Shown: positions 45,133-54,435, numbered from the stretch's first letter. The stretch is 64,000 bases of DNA from Streptomyces roseolus (GCF_014649855.1 NZ_BMTV01000006.1:16449-80448); one strand, 5' to 3'. Translations and numbers: made by a program. The notes: generated by a model not told the origin, from the sequence alone.

Positions 45133-46623
45133 GTGACTCCCGCCGCGCGGCTGCGCGGCCTCAAGCCCGACTGGCTGGACGATCCGAAGGTCTGGCGCAC
45201 CGAGGTCCTCGCGGGCCTGGTCGTCGCCCTGGCGCTGATCCCCGAGGCGATCTCCTTCTCGATCATCGCCGGGGTCGACCCGGCGATCGGCCTGTTCGCC
45301 TCCTTCACCATGGCCGTGGTCATCTCGGTCGTCGGCGGCCGACGGGCCATGATCTCCGCCGCCACCGGCGCGGTCGCCCTCGTCATCGCCCCGCTGAACC
45401 GTGAGCACGGCCTGGGGTACCTGGTCGCCGCCGTCATCCTGGCCGGCGTCTTCCAGGTGATCCTGGGCATGCTCGGCGTGGCGAAGCTGATGCGGTTCAT
45501 CCCGCGTTCGGTGATGGTCGGCTTCGTCAACTCCCTCGCCATCCTGATCTTCATGGCGCAGGTACCCGAGATGCGGAACGTGCCGTGGCCGGTCTACCCG
45601 CTGATCGCCGGTGGTCTGGCGTTGATGGTGTTCTTCCCGAAGATCACCACGGTGATCCCCGCCCCGCTCGTCTCCATCGTCATCCTCACCGTGATCACGG
45701 TCGCGGCCGGGATCGCCGTGCCCACCGTGGGCGACAAGGGTGAACTGCCGTCCTCCCTGCCCGTGCCGGGCCTGCCCGATGTGCCGTTCACCCTCGACAC
45801 CCTGACGACGATCGCCCCGTACGCCTTCGCGATGGCGCTGGTCGGCCTGATGGAGTCGCTGATGACCGCCAAGCTGGTCGACGACATCACCGACACCCAC
45901 TCGGACAAGACCCGCGAGTCCGTCGGCCAGGGCATCGCCAACATCGTCACCGGCTTCTTCGGCGGCATGGGCGGCTGCGCCATGATCGGGCAGACCATGA
46001 TCAACGTGAAGGTGTCGGGGGCCCGGACGCGGCTCTCCACCTTCCTGGCCGGCGCCTTCCTGATGGTGCTGTGCATCGTCTTCGGCCCGGTCGTCTCCGA
46101 CATCCCCATGGCCGCCCTGGTCGCCGTCATGATCATGGTGTCGTTCGCGACCTTCGACTGGCACTCGATCGCGCCCAAGACCCTCAGGCGGATGCCCGCA
46201 GGCGAGATCGGCGTCATGGTGGTCACCGTCGTGGCGGTGGTCGCCACCCACAACCTCGCCATCGGCGTCGTCGTCGGCTCGGTCACCGCCATGGTCATCT
46301 TCGCCAAGCGCGTCGCCCATCTCGCCGAGGTCACCGCCGTGGTCGACCCCGACGGCGGGACGGTGGTCTACCGGGTCACCGGCGAGCTGTTCTTCGCCTC
46401 CTCCAACGACCTCGTCGGCCGGTTCGACTACGCCGGCGATCCCGACCGGGTGGTCGTCGACCTGTCCGCCGCGCACGTCTGGGACGCCTCCTCGGTGGCT
46501 TCCCTGGACGCCGTCGAGAACAAGTACGCCCAGCGCGGCAAGACCGTGGAGATCATCGGTCTGAACGACCCCAGCGCCGATCTGCACGGCAGGCTCACGG
46601 GCGAACTCGCCGGCGGCCACTGA
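45133..46623 (+). CDS. SulP family inorganic anion transporter
   Basis: 496 aa. About 10-12 membrane helices (LKPDWLDDPKVWRTEVLAGL, ALIPEAISFSIIAGVDPAIG, then FGGMGGCAMIGQTMINVKVS) and a C-terminal STAS domain (about 400-495, VVDLSAAHVWDASSVASLDA). Members transport sulfate or bicarbonate; this short clade is often near carbonic anhydrase in other genomes but not here, so the ion is uncertain. The start is uncertain: GTG at 45133, TTG at 45118 and much longer in-frame starts are possible and none has a clear binding site. Confidence 0.9.
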   Translation: MTPAARLRGLKPDWLDDPKVWRTEVLAGLVVALALIPEAISFSIIAGVDPAIGLFASFTMAVVISVVGGRRAMISAATGAVALVIAPLNREHGLGYLVAAVILAGVFQVILGMLGVAKLMRFIPRSVMVGFVNSLAILIFMAQVPEMRNVPWPVYPLIAGGLALMVFFPKITTVIPAPLVSIVILTVITVAAGIAVPTVGDKGELPSSLPVPGLPDVPFTLDTLTTIAPYAFAMALVGLMESLMTAKLVDDITDTHSDKTRESVGQGIANIVTGFFGGMGGCAMIGQTMINVKVSGARTRLSTFLAGAFLMVLCIVFGPVVSDIPMAALVAVMIMVSFATFDWHSIAPKTLRRMPAGEIGVMVVTVVAVVATHNLAIGVVVGSVTAMVIFAKRVAHLAEVTAVVDPDGGTVVYRVTGELFFASSNDLVGRFDYAGDPDRVVVDLSAAHVWDASSVASLDAVENKYAQRGKTVEIIGLNDPSADLHGRLTGELAGGH

Positions 46624-46642
46624 CCCCGTACCGCCCGCCGAC

Positions 46643-46662
46643 GCCCGCCCGGCTCGGCGGGC
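46643..46662. terminator. Terminator hairpin after the SulP gene
   Basis: GCCCGCC (46643-46649), loop CGGCTC, GGCGGGC (46656-46662), 19 nt past the stop and between convergent genes, so it may act in both directions. Confidence 0.65.
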
Positions 46663-46761
46663 GATCGAGGTCATCCGCGATCCGGCGGAGTGCAGGGGGC
46701 GGTCCCGGCCCCACCCGCCGCCCGTGACGGTCCTCCCGGCGCCGCCGGCCCGAGACGGGGG

Positions 46762-47535
46762 CTAGATCCGCGAGTTGCGGAGGGACTGCCACGCCGCGCC
46801 GGCCAGTGCCCGCGCCGACCGGGGGACCGACAGGTGCTCGTGCTCGCGGTACAGCTCCCAGTTGTACTTGATCAGGGACGCCTTGTTGGAGGACAGGGAG
46901 TTCGCCTGATGGGCCCGGTAGACCGCGAGCGGCTCGGCCAGGCCGCGGGCGTCCGCGCCGTCCCGCATGATCGACAGCCAGAGGGCGTAGTCCTGGCGCT
47001 TGCGCATCTCCGGCATCAGCCTCGTGCCCAGCATCCTGCGGTCGTACATGGCGGTGAGGGCGCCGATGTAGTCCCGGACCAGCATCGCGCGGTAGTCCAC
47101 GTGCTCGCGCGCGCGGATCACCCGGCCGTTCGGGACCCACTCGGTGCTCTCGCCGGCGTGGTCGGCGTCCATCTTGAAGTACGAGGTGAACGTCAGCGGA
47201 GCCGTGCCCTCGGCGGCGAAGGCGAGCTGCTTCTCGGTCTTCTCCGGAAGCCACATGTCGTCGCTGTCGAGGAAGGCGATGTAGTCGCCGCGGGCCCGCG
47301 AGATCGCGAGGTTGCGGGCCCGGCCCGCGCCGCCCCGCTCGGGCGCCGACCGGGGCAGGACGCGCTCGTCCCGCTCGGCGAACTCGCGGAGCAGGTCCAT
47401 GGAGCCGTCGGAGGACTGGTCGTCGGTGACCAGCAGCTCCACGTCGCTGTGCGTCTGCGTCAGCACCGACCGGACGGCCGCGCCAAGAGTGGCCGCCGAG
47501 TTGTACACGGGCATCACGACCGACACCAGGGGCAC
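46762..47535 (-). CDS. Family 2 glycosyltransferase
   Basis: 257 aa GT-A fold: LVSVVMPVYNSAATLGAAVR at the N-terminus, RNLAISRARGDYIAFLDSDD with the DxD metal motif, and KRQDYALWLSIMRDG near the acceptor base region (QxDYxLW, common in cell-surface polysaccharide glycosyltransferases). It uses a nucleotide sugar; the acceptor is unknown and no polysaccharide cluster adjoins it. The GTG start has AAGGAG upstream. Confidence 0.93.
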   Translation of the reverse strand: MPLVSVVMPVYNSAATLGAAVRSVLTQTHSDVELLVTDDQSSDGSMDLLREFAERDERVLPRSAPERGGAGRARNLAISRARGDYIAFLDSDDMWLPEKTEKQLAFAAEGTAPLTFTSYFKMDADHAGESTEWVPNGRVIRAREHVDYRAMLVRDYIGALTAMYDRRMLGTRLMPEMRKRQDYALWLSIMRDGADARGLAEPLAVYRAHQANSLSSNKASLIKYNWELYREHEHLSVPRSARALAGAAWQSLRNSRI

Positions 47536-47761
47536 AGCACTTCTCCTTGCATGACCAGGAACGACGGTCTATTCAAGCACTGCGGTCGAGCCTCCGCCGC
47601 CCGCCCCTCCCCGCCGGGGTCCGCGCGCGTGCCTCACGGCACGGCGGTACCGGACCGGGGGCGGGGGCTTCTTCGGGGCGGGGGCTAGCATCCGGTACGT
47701 CCGGGGCGCCGTGGGGGCCTGCCCCGGGCCGTCCGTCGTACCTCCGAGCACGGGAAAACTT

Positions 47762-49150
47762 GTGTCCGATCCGCCGGCCGCCGATCCGCCGGCCGCCGAC
47801 CCGCGTACCGCCGAGGTCGCGTCGGGCGAGGGCGTCTCCCTCTCCGACGATCACCGGCGGGTGCTGCTGCGGGAACTCGGGCCGGGGGAGGCCGTCCGGG
47901 CCGTCTACCACGACGGCTGGGGATATGCCGTGCTCACCGGGAAGGGGCTGATCCTCCTCCGGAACCTCTTCGCGCCCAAGGCGACGCGGGTGGACCGGCC
48001 GCTGCGGATCCTGAGGCGTTCCCACGGCGTGCTCGACTCCGTCGAGATCCTGGTGGACGGGAGGCCGCACAAGCTGCACGGTTCGAAGCTCGACCCGAAG
48101 GGCGAGCTCCTGGAAGCGGCCGGAGAGCTCCTGCCCGCGGGGTCGCCCCTGCGGCCCGGCAGGGGGAGGCGGACCGCCACGTGGCTGCGACGGCATCCGG
48201 TGTCGGTGGCCGTCGGGGCCGCCGCGATGCTGATCGCCGGGCTGGGCGGGCCCGGGCAGCCCGACGCCGTGGCGCGCGACGGGGCGGACCACGCGCCTGC
48301 CGTGCCCGACTTCCGGGGGACCCCGCTGGCCACGGCCGCCGGGGAGGCACGCCGCGCGTCGTGGCGGGTGGCCGCCGCCGACGCCTCGTCCGCGGCGCGC
48401 ACGGTGACGGCGTACCGGACCGGCTGGCGCGTCTGCTTCCAGAACCCCTCTCCCGGCGAGCGGACCCGCCCGTACGGCAGGACCCTGACCCTCCACGCCG
48501 TGCCCGAGGCCGAACCGTGCCCCTCGCGACGGGACGGAACCCGGCGGGTGGTCATGCCGGACCTCGTCGGCGAGCGGTACGACGCCGCGTGGCGGGAGCT
48601 CGCCCCCCTCGGCCTCGACCGCGTCACGAGCTTCCACGCGCACACCGGGCAGCGCCTGGACGAGCGGCGTACGAGCCTGGCGGACCGGCGGGTCTGCCGG
48701 CAGCAGCCGGAGGCGGGCATCGAGGTGCCCGTCACCACGCGCGTCGACCTGTGGCTCGTCGCCCCGGGGGCCTCCTGCACCGAGCCCAGCCCCACCCCGA
48801 AGCCGACCCCGAAGCCCAAGCCCAAGCCGAAGCCGAAGGTGGATCCGAAGCCCAAGGCGGATCCGAAGCCGAAGTACGGGACCGGGTCCGGGACCGGAGC
48901 CGGAGCCGGGTCCGGCTCGGGGGCCGCGCCGGAGCCCGAGCCGCCGCGTCCGCGGCCGTCCCGCGACTCCACCGCGGAGGAGGACGGCACGAGCGGTGGT
49001 ACCGGCACCGGCTCCGGTACCGCTTCAGGCGTCGGTTTCGGCCAGTTCTGCTCGCCCGTGGGTGCCACCGCCACGACCTCCGACGGGCGTCCGGCGAAGT
49101 GCTTCACGGGCAAGGACGGCGCCGCCCGCTGGGGATACCGCTCCGGCTGA
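47762..49150 (+). CDS. Membrane protein with PH-like and PASTA-like domains
   Basis: 462 aa. The cytoplasmic part (about 30-125: VLLRELGPGEAVRAVYHDGW, YAVLTGKGLILLRN) resembles a bacterial PH-like (YokE-type) domain. One membrane span (about 146-163) is followed by two PASTA-like units (VPDFRGTPLATAAGEA... and VMPDLVGERYDAAWRELAPL), a Lys-Pro linker with PKPK/DPKPK repeats, an acidic/Gly-Ser stretch and a C-terminal Cys-pair module (FGQFCSPVGATATTSDG, AKCFTGKDGAARW). PASTA domains bind muropeptides or beta-lactams. The GTG at 47762 has GGGAAAA upstream. A 15-bp repeat sits at 47767-47796. Confidence 0.82.
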   Translation: MSDPPAADPPAADPRTAEVASGEGVSLSDDHRRVLLRELGPGEAVRAVYHDGWGYAVLTGKGLILLRNLFAPKATRVDRPLRILRRSHGVLDSVEILVDGRPHKLHGSKLDPKGELLEAAGELLPAGSPLRPGRGRRTATWLRRHPVSVAVGAAAMLIAGLGGPGQPDAVARDGADHAPAVPDFRGTPLATAAGEARRASWRVAAADASSAARTVTAYRTGWRVCFQNPSPGERTRPYGRTLTLHAVPEAEPCPSRRDGTRRVVMPDLVGERYDAAWRELAPLGLDRVTSFHAHTGQRLDERRTSLADRRVCRQQPEAGIEVPVTTRVDLWLVAPGASCTEPSPTPKPTPKPKPKPKPKVDPKPKADPKPKYGTGSGTGAGAGSGSGAAPEPEPPRPRPSRDSTAEEDGTSGGTGTGSGTASGVGFGQFCSPVGATATTSDGRPAKCFTGKDGAARWGYRSG

Positions 49151-49347
49151 GCGCGCCCGCCGGAGCGGGCCGCGGCCGACGGCGACGTCGGCGAGCTCGA
49201 GCGGTCCGCACCGTTTTCCCAGCTCGATGGCGTGCCGTCGTGCGGCGGTGCGGTGCCGGGCGATTCATTGCCCCCTGCACGCATTCTCCGTTTTCGAGAC
49301 GCGCCACGGCGTGCCGTTCTTTTTCCGCCACGTCTGAAAATGATCGC

Positions 49348-49376
49348 TTGCATGCCCCGTATGGCGCAGCTACGCT
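49348..49376 (+). promoter_or_regulatory. Strong promoter for the ATP-grasp operon
   Basis: TTGCAT (49348-49353), exactly 17 nt, TACGCT (49371-49376): near-consensus HrdB-type elements in an AT-richer zone. The predicted start is about 49383, just before the mini-ORF and about 185 nt before the ATP-grasp start. Confidence 0.75.
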
Positions 49377-49395
49377 CTGGCGGCGGAAGGGGAGA

Positions 49396-49440
49396 ATGGG
49401 CATGGGGGAATTAAAACGAGGCGCAGCCGGAGACGATTAA
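49396..49440 (+). CDS. 14-aa mini-ORF with a TTA codon
   Basis: ATG-started MGMGELKRGAAGDD with AAGGGGAGA directly upstream, stop TAA at 49438-49440. It contains the rare Leu codon TTA (49411-49413), read in Streptomyces only by the bldA tRNA, and TAA is also a rare stop here. It could be a regulatory leader or, less likely, a short peptide substrate for the ATP-grasp enzyme 128 nt downstream. Translation is inferred only from the ribosome binding site. Confidence 0.4.
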   Translation: MGMGELKRGAAGDD

Positions 49441-49568
49441 AGGATCGCTGCTGCCACGTCCCGACGCCCCCTCGGCAATGAATTCCGCACGCGTCACTGA
49501 CCCGATGACGTGCGAAGACGCCGAGTGGATCCCAGTATTTCTGAACCCATGGAAGATGGGGAAAATCT

Positions 49569-50831
49569 GTGCAGTCCAAGGAATATGTACTCCTGCTCGG
49601 CGCCGACCAGTATCTCCGGGAACGGGCCTTTTCGGGAGCCAAGCAGATTACCGATCTTCCTGTGTGGGCGGCCGCGGAAGACGCCGTACGAAAGCGGAAC
49701 CGCACGTTCGACAATATGCTGTCGGCCGATCCCAAGGACCCGGAATCCCTGCTGAGCGCCATCCGCGCGCAGGCCGCCCAGGGCTGGACCCCCAAGGTCG
49801 TCGTACCGCTCAACGACTGGACGGTGGATTCGGCGAACGCCGTCAACCGCGCCCTGGGACTGGGCGGACTGGCCGTCGACGCGGTGAACAACGCCCGGAA
49901 CAAGCACGCCATGAAGCGGGCCCTCCTGGACGCCGACGTGCGGACTCCCCGCTCCCTCCTCGTGCAGTCCGAGGAGGAGTTGCTGGAGGCCCTCGACGCC
50001 ATCGGGCTGCCCGTGGTCATCAAGCCGTACGACTTCGGGGGCAGCGGCGGCGTCGTCCTGGCCACCACCCGCGAGGAGGCCGTCGCCGGTCTCGCGGAGT
50101 CCAAGGCCGTCATCGCCCAGTACGGATCGTCCTTCAACATCCTCGGCGACAAGTACCTCGTCGAGCAGTTCGTCGACTCCGACGACGAGGTGTCCGTCGA
50201 GGTCCTGTGCGGCGACGGCCGGGCCCAGGTCCTCGCCGTGACCGAGAAGTACCTGTCCCCGCGCCCCTGGTTCGCCGAGACCGCGCACCTGGTGCCGAGC
50301 CACCGCACCGAGGACCCCGAGCTGAACGACCTCGCCGTACGGGCCTGCGTCGCGCTCGGCGTCGACCGTGGCCTCGCCCACGTGGAGATCAAGTTCGCCG
50401 CGGACGGGACGCCCTGGGTGATCGAGGTCGCCGCCCGGCCGGGCGGCGACGGCATCATGGACCAGGTCGAGCGCGCCTACGAGCTCAACCCCTACCGGGT
50501 GCACGTCGGTTCGTACCTCGGTGAGGACCTGTTCGACGTCGTCGCCGCCGCGGAGCCCGTCAGGACCTCGGCCATCGCCTTCCTGAAGGCCCGGGAGGGC
50601 CGGATCCGGGACGTGCGCGAAGGGAAGCCGCTGCCGCCCGAGGTGCGCAGCCTCAACATCAGCGCCAAGAGCGGCGACCTCTCCCAGAGCGCCAAGAACT
50701 GGAGCAACAGGGAGGGGCTCGTCGAACTGGACTGGGACCGGCTCTTCGACGAGAAGACCTCGCTCCCGGTCGACGTGGCGAAGGAGCTGGCCGACGAGAT
50801 CTTCGTCGTCGACGAGGCGGCGGGGGCGTGA
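49569..50831 (+). CDS. ATP-grasp ligase, amino-acid/peptide ligase type
   Basis: 420 aa. N-terminal pre-ATP-grasp domain (1-110), then ATP-grasp: NKHAMKRALLDADVRTPRS (111-129), VIKPYDFGGSGGV with the nucleotide-binding Lys152, YLVEQFVDSDDEVSVEVL (196-213), and the Mg/ATP motif HVEIKFAADGTPWVIEVAAR then PGGDGI (271-296). This matches L-amino-acid-ligase/carnosine-synthase-like enzymes, which join a carboxylate to an amine via an acyl phosphate. The GTG at 49569 has GGGGA upstream. First of four genes linked by 4-nt overlaps. The substrate is unknown. Confidence 0.9.
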   Translation: MQSKEYVLLLGADQYLRERAFSGAKQITDLPVWAAAEDAVRKRNRTFDNMLSADPKDPESLLSAIRAQAAQGWTPKVVVPLNDWTVDSANAVNRALGLGGLAVDAVNNARNKHAMKRALLDADVRTPRSLLVQSEEELLEALDAIGLPVVIKPYDFGGSGGVVLATTREEAVAGLAESKAVIAQYGSSFNILGDKYLVEQFVDSDDEVSVEVLCGDGRAQVLAVTEKYLSPRPWFAETAHLVPSHRTEDPELNDLAVRACVALGVDRGLAHVEIKFAADGTPWVIEVAARPGGDGIMDQVERAYELNPYRVHVGSYLGEDLFDVVAAAEPVRTSAIAFLKAREGRIRDVREGKPLPPEVRSLNISAKSGDLSQSAKNWSNREGLVELDWDRLFDEKTSLPVDVAKELADEIFVVDEAAGA

Positions 50832-51982
50832 GGCGGTACACGCTCTACTCCGGTCTCTACCGGTTCTTCAGCGGAGTGGTGCTGCTCCTGCTGAACTGGC
50901 ACATCGCGTCGGCGCAGGACGGCGGGTACGACGTGCTCGCCGTCTCCACCGCCCTCTCCTTCGTGCCCGCCGTCTTCGTCCCGTCGCTGATCCGCTTCGT
51001 GCCGATCGCCGGCGGGGCCCGGATGACCGCCGCGGGGCTCGCCGGCGTCGCCCTGACGCTCCTGGTGATCGCGGCGGGCTACAGCCACGTCCAGGCCGTC
51101 GTCGCCCTGAACTTCGTCCTGTGGATCTTCTTCTTCTATCTGGAATCGGCGTGGGAGGTCTGGTTCAACGACGAGGCGTCCGGGCTCGACGGTGACGCCC
51201 TGCGCAGGTCCAGCTCGCTGACCATGACCGTCAACCAGGTCGCGCTCATGGTGGGCCCGCTGTTCGCCCCGCTGTTCACGCGGGTGGTCAGGGCCGAGTG
51301 GGTGCTGGTCGTCTGCGCCGCCCTGTTCGCCGTCGTGGCGGTCCTGAGCCTGGGAGCCCAGCGGGCCGCCGCGTCCTTGGGCGAGCAGGCGGCGGAGGAG
51401 GCCAGGCCGAAGATCACGGGCGGTCTCGGCGTCCTCTACCTCCTCGCCTTCATGTTCGTCTGGCCCATCCTGGGCACGTTCAACTTCATGCTGCCCCTGC
51501 AGGTGCTGGCCAACGGCGGGAGCATGCTCACCGTCGGAATCCTGGACATGCTCCTCGGCATCGGAATGGCCGTGGCCGGAACGTTCCTGCATCGCTTCGC
51601 GAAAAACCCCGGGCTGCGCTGGATTCTGCTGGGCGCCGCCGCCGCGGTCGTCGTCGCCATGGCGGTCTGGCTCTTCTTCCCGGCCTTCGGGGTACCGCAG
51701 TCCATCGCCATCTTCATCCTCGGATGCGCCTTCGGGTCCCTGCGGGTGATCCTGCGCTCGGAAGCGGCATCGAATTTCTCGCCGCAGCAGGTCGGGGCGA
51801 TCGTGGCCCACGCGAACGCCTACTCGCTCCTCCTGTTGTCCGCGGTCCTGGCCGGCGGAAGGTACTTCTCCTCCCACATCTGGCTGGCCCCGTTCGCCCT
51901 GACGCTGTTGCTTGTTCTCTCATTTCACCGAATCCACGCGGTCCAAGGCCGTCGACTCATTCCGAGTGAGGTGTCCGAATGA
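50828..51982 (+). CDS. MFS transporter of the ATP-grasp operon
   Basis: 384 aa, about 10-12 membrane helices, starting MRRYTLYSGLYRFFSGVVLL. Major facilitator type, most like small exporters. It starts with GTGA overlap on the ATP-grasp stop (50828-50831). It most likely exports the product of the operon or confers self-resistance. Confidence 0.85.
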   Translation: MRRYTLYSGLYRFFSGVVLLLLNWHIASAQDGGYDVLAVSTALSFVPAVFVPSLIRFVPIAGGARMTAAGLAGVALTLLVIAAGYSHVQAVVALNFVLWIFFFYLESAWEVWFNDEASGLDGDALRRSSSLTMTVNQVALMVGPLFAPLFTRVVRAEWVLVVCAALFAVVAVLSLGAQRAAASLGEQAAEEARPKITGGLGVLYLLAFMFVWPILGTFNFMLPLQVLANGGSMLTVGILDMLLGIGMAVAGTFLHRFAKNPGLRWILLGAAAAVVVAMAVWLFFPAFGVPQSIAIFILGCAFGSLRVILRSEAASNFSPQQVGAIVAHANAYSLLLLSAVLAGGRYFSSHIWLAPFALTLLLVLSFHRIHAVQGRRLIPSEVSE

Positions 51983-53310
51983 CAGTGATGCACGATTCCC
52001 GAGGCGTTCCGCATCTGGTCGAACAGCCGGCGGACATGGAGGTCGTCGAGAAGGCGATCGTCCAACTGGTCTCCATGAAACTGGACCACGAGCGATGTCG
52101 GAGGTACGCGCGGGCCACCCCGCCCCTGGCGCTCATGCTCGCCGTCGACCTGCTGTGCTCCATGGAGCGCCCCTCGGCCATGGAGGCCGCGCGGATCTGC
52201 GACTCCCTCCGGGAGACCGGACCGGTCGAACCGCGGACCAGGGCGATGCTCTCCGCCGTCGGCTCCTGGGCGGCCGGCGACCTGGTGACGGCCCGGAACG
52301 GCTTCCAGGCCCTCGTCGACGCGTACCCCGGCGACGCCGTGTCGGTCTACGCGGCGCACATGCTCGACTTCTACCTCGGCGACGCCCCGCACATGCTGGC
52401 CTCGATCGAGGCCGCCATCGGCCGGTTCGCGGACGACGACCCCGTCACCGGCTATCTGCACGGCCTCCACGGCTTCGCCCTGGAGGAGAACGGCCTCATC
52501 ACGGCGGCCATCGAGCGCTGCGGGGTCGCGCTGGAGGCGCACTCCGACGACATCTACGCCATGCACGCCCTGGTGCACTGCCTGTACGAGTCGGGCCGTC
52601 ACGAGGAGGGCGCCCGCTACATCCAGGACTACATGCGCGGCAGGGACGCCTCGACGCCCATGCGCATCCACGTCTGGTGGCACTACGCCCTCTTCGAGCT
52701 GTACGCGGACCGGGTCCAGGACGTCCTGGCGTGCTACCGCATAGGCATCCGCCGCAAGACGTCGGCGCGCTCGGCCGAGGACCTGGACGCCGTGACGCTG
52801 CTCTGGCGGCTCGCCCTCGTCAGGCCGTCGCTCGACCTCTCCGCGTACTGGCGGTCGCTCCACGAGGACTGGAAGCCGTACGCGGACGAGAACTGGTACC
52901 TCTTCAACGACTTCCACGCCTACCTCACCTACTGCCAGGTCGGCGACCACGGGCGCGCGGACTCCCTCCTGGAAGCGGTCCTGTCGCGGCGCGAGAAGGT
53001 GTCCGAGGAGATGGTCGACATCTTCCTCGGCTTCCGTTCCTTCACCACCGGCGACTACGCCGACGCGGCGGCCCGCCTGGCCCGGTCCTTCCGTCACTCG
53101 TCCGAGATGGGCGGCAGCAACGCCCAGCGCGACGTCATCGAGATGACGGCCATCGAGGCCGCTCTGCGCTCCCGCGACTACGAGCTCGCGCGGCACCTGC
53201 GCGACTCCGGCCGGATCTTCCGGCACCAAGGCCCCGTCATCCAGCGCTACGAAGAGCGCCTGGCGGAACTGCGCACATCCGAGAACCATTCACAGGGGGT
53301 ACTGACGTGA
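51979..53310 (+). CDS. TTC38-like tetratricopeptide repeat protein
   Basis: 443 aa, soluble, all-helical with TPR-like pairs across about 60-430. Segments such as TGYLHGLHGFALEENGLITA, DIYAMHALVHCLYESGRHEE and ENWYLFNDFHAYLTYCQVGD resemble the TTC38 family (H-x-L-x-F and the W-H-x-AL motif WWHYALFEL). Family function is poorly known. It overlaps the MFS gene by ATGA (51979-51982) and the methyltransferase by GTGA, so all are made from one coupled message. It may scaffold the pathway enzymes. Confidence 0.83.
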   Translation: MTVMHDSRGVPHLVEQPADMEVVEKAIVQLVSMKLDHERCRRYARATPPLALMLAVDLLCSMERPSAMEAARICDSLRETGPVEPRTRAMLSAVGSWAAGDLVTARNGFQALVDAYPGDAVSVYAAHMLDFYLGDAPHMLASIEAAIGRFADDDPVTGYLHGLHGFALEENGLITAAIERCGVALEAHSDDIYAMHALVHCLYESGRHEEGARYIQDYMRGRDASTPMRIHVWWHYALFELYADRVQDVLACYRIGIRRKTSARSAEDLDAVTLLWRLALVRPSLDLSAYWRSLHEDWKPYADENWYLFNDFHAYLTYCQVGDHGRADSLLEAVLSRREKVSEEMVDIFLGFRSFTTGDYADAAARLARSFRHSSEMGGSNAQRDVIEMTAIEAALRSRDYELARHLRDSGRIFRHQGPVIQRYEERLAELRTSENHSQGVLT

Positions 53311-54404
53311 GCCTTTACCAGGCGATATCCGACGAGATCGCGCCCGAGGGCATGCAGCTGACCGCGATCCCGCTCCAGGACCGCAAGACCGTGTGGCAGC
53401 TGGACGGCACGGCCGGCTTCGTCGCCAAGGTGACCCAGGGGCGTGCCGCGATCTTCAGGTGCGAGAAGGCCGCCGCGATCACCCTGGAGACGCTGAAGGA
53501 GTGTTGTGCGCCCTTCGGGGTCGGCGAGCCGGTCGAGTGCGACGAGTCGCAGTACCTGCTGGTGATCGGGCTGGTCGACGACACGGCGCTGATGGTCCTG
53601 GGCGCGGAGGCGGACGTCACGGCCTCGCCGGTCGAGTTCTCGCCCACCAGCGACGACGTGCGGAACATCGTCGGCTCGATCGACGACTACTACTTCGGCT
53701 ACGAGGACCGCTACCGGACCGTGTACGAGAACGGCGCCGAGCTCTGGGAGTCGGAGGAGCCGAACGCCTCGCTCCTCCAGCTGATGCGGGAACGTCCGGA
53801 GATCTTCTCCCGGCGGATCATCGACCTCGGCTGCGGCGAGGGCCGCGACTCGCTGTACCTCCTGTCCCAGGGCCACGAGGTCGTCTCGGTCGACGTGTCG
53901 CACTCGGCCCTGTCCCGCGCGCGCGAGCGGGCCACGGCCGCGAACCTGGACCCCTCCGGGTTCATGGAGCGCGACATCATCTACCTCCGCGGCTTCGAGG
54001 AGGGCAGCTTCGACCTGGCCATGAACATGGGCTGCCTCCACATGCTCGTCGACGACGCGCAGCGCGCCGGCCACATCTCCCGCGTCTTCGACATCCTCCG
54101 CCCGGGCGGCCACTTCGTCGTGGACCACTGCGCGAGCGAGTGGGGCAAGGGCTTCTTCTCCATCCCGGACTACGAGGAGGTCTCCGCCGACCTCGTGCCC
54201 GGCCGCGTGATCCCCCGGAAGATCCGGGTCGCGGACGGCGAGAAGAACATCGGTCTGGAGGTGCTGCCCTACGCGGAGCGGGAGGGCGACGCCCTGGTCG
54301 AGGAGATCCGGCGCCACGGCTTCACCCTGGTGAGCAGCACGCACACCGACACCGAGGCCTTCGGCGCCTCGACGCTGGTCCTCTTCCAGAAGCCGGAGGC
54401 GTGA
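53307..54404 (+). CDS. SAM-dependent methyltransferase with unrecognised N-terminal domain
   Basis: 365 aa. The C-terminal class I methyltransferase shows motif I at 173-181 (DLGCGEGRD), an acidic end of strand 2 (VVSVDVS), and FDLAMNMGCLHML then LRPGGHFVVDH. The first 110 residues (VSLYQAISDEIAPEGMQLTA ... ESQYLLVIGLVDDTALMVLG) form a separate domain I do not recognise, perhaps a substrate-recruitment or carrier-like fold. The GTG at 53307 overlaps the TPR stop. It probably methylates the ATP-grasp product or its precursor. Confidence 0.88.
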   Translation: MSLYQAISDEIAPEGMQLTAIPLQDRKTVWQLDGTAGFVAKVTQGRAAIFRCEKAAAITLETLKECCAPFGVGEPVECDESQYLLVIGLVDDTALMVLGAEADVTASPVEFSPTSDDVRNIVGSIDDYYFGYEDRYRTVYENGAELWESEEPNASLLQLMRERPEIFSRRIIDLGCGEGRDSLYLLSQGHEVVSVDVSHSALSRARERATAANLDPSGFMERDIIYLRGFEEGSFDLAMNMGCLHMLVDDAQRAGHISRVFDILRPGGHFVVDHCASEWGKGFFSIPDYEEVSADLVPGRVIPRKIRVADGEKNIGLEVLPYAEREGDALVEEIRRHGFTLVSSTHTDTEAFGASTLVLFQKPEA

Positions 54405-54435
54405 CGCCGACGGCCTGACCCGGCCGCACCCGTCC

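Noticed and set aside
48181..49440. 419-codon plus frame over the PASTA-like gene
   Set aside because: Shadow frame, Arg-rich; only its last 14 codons after the ATG at 49396 have a good ribosome binding site and are reported separately.
49478..50524. Frame starting MNSARVTDPMTCEDAEW before and across the ATP-grasp gene
   Set aside because: Considered as a graspetide precursor, but it runs hundreds of codons out of frame through the ATP-grasp gene and becomes Arg-rich shadow sequence; no stop leaves a short core peptide.
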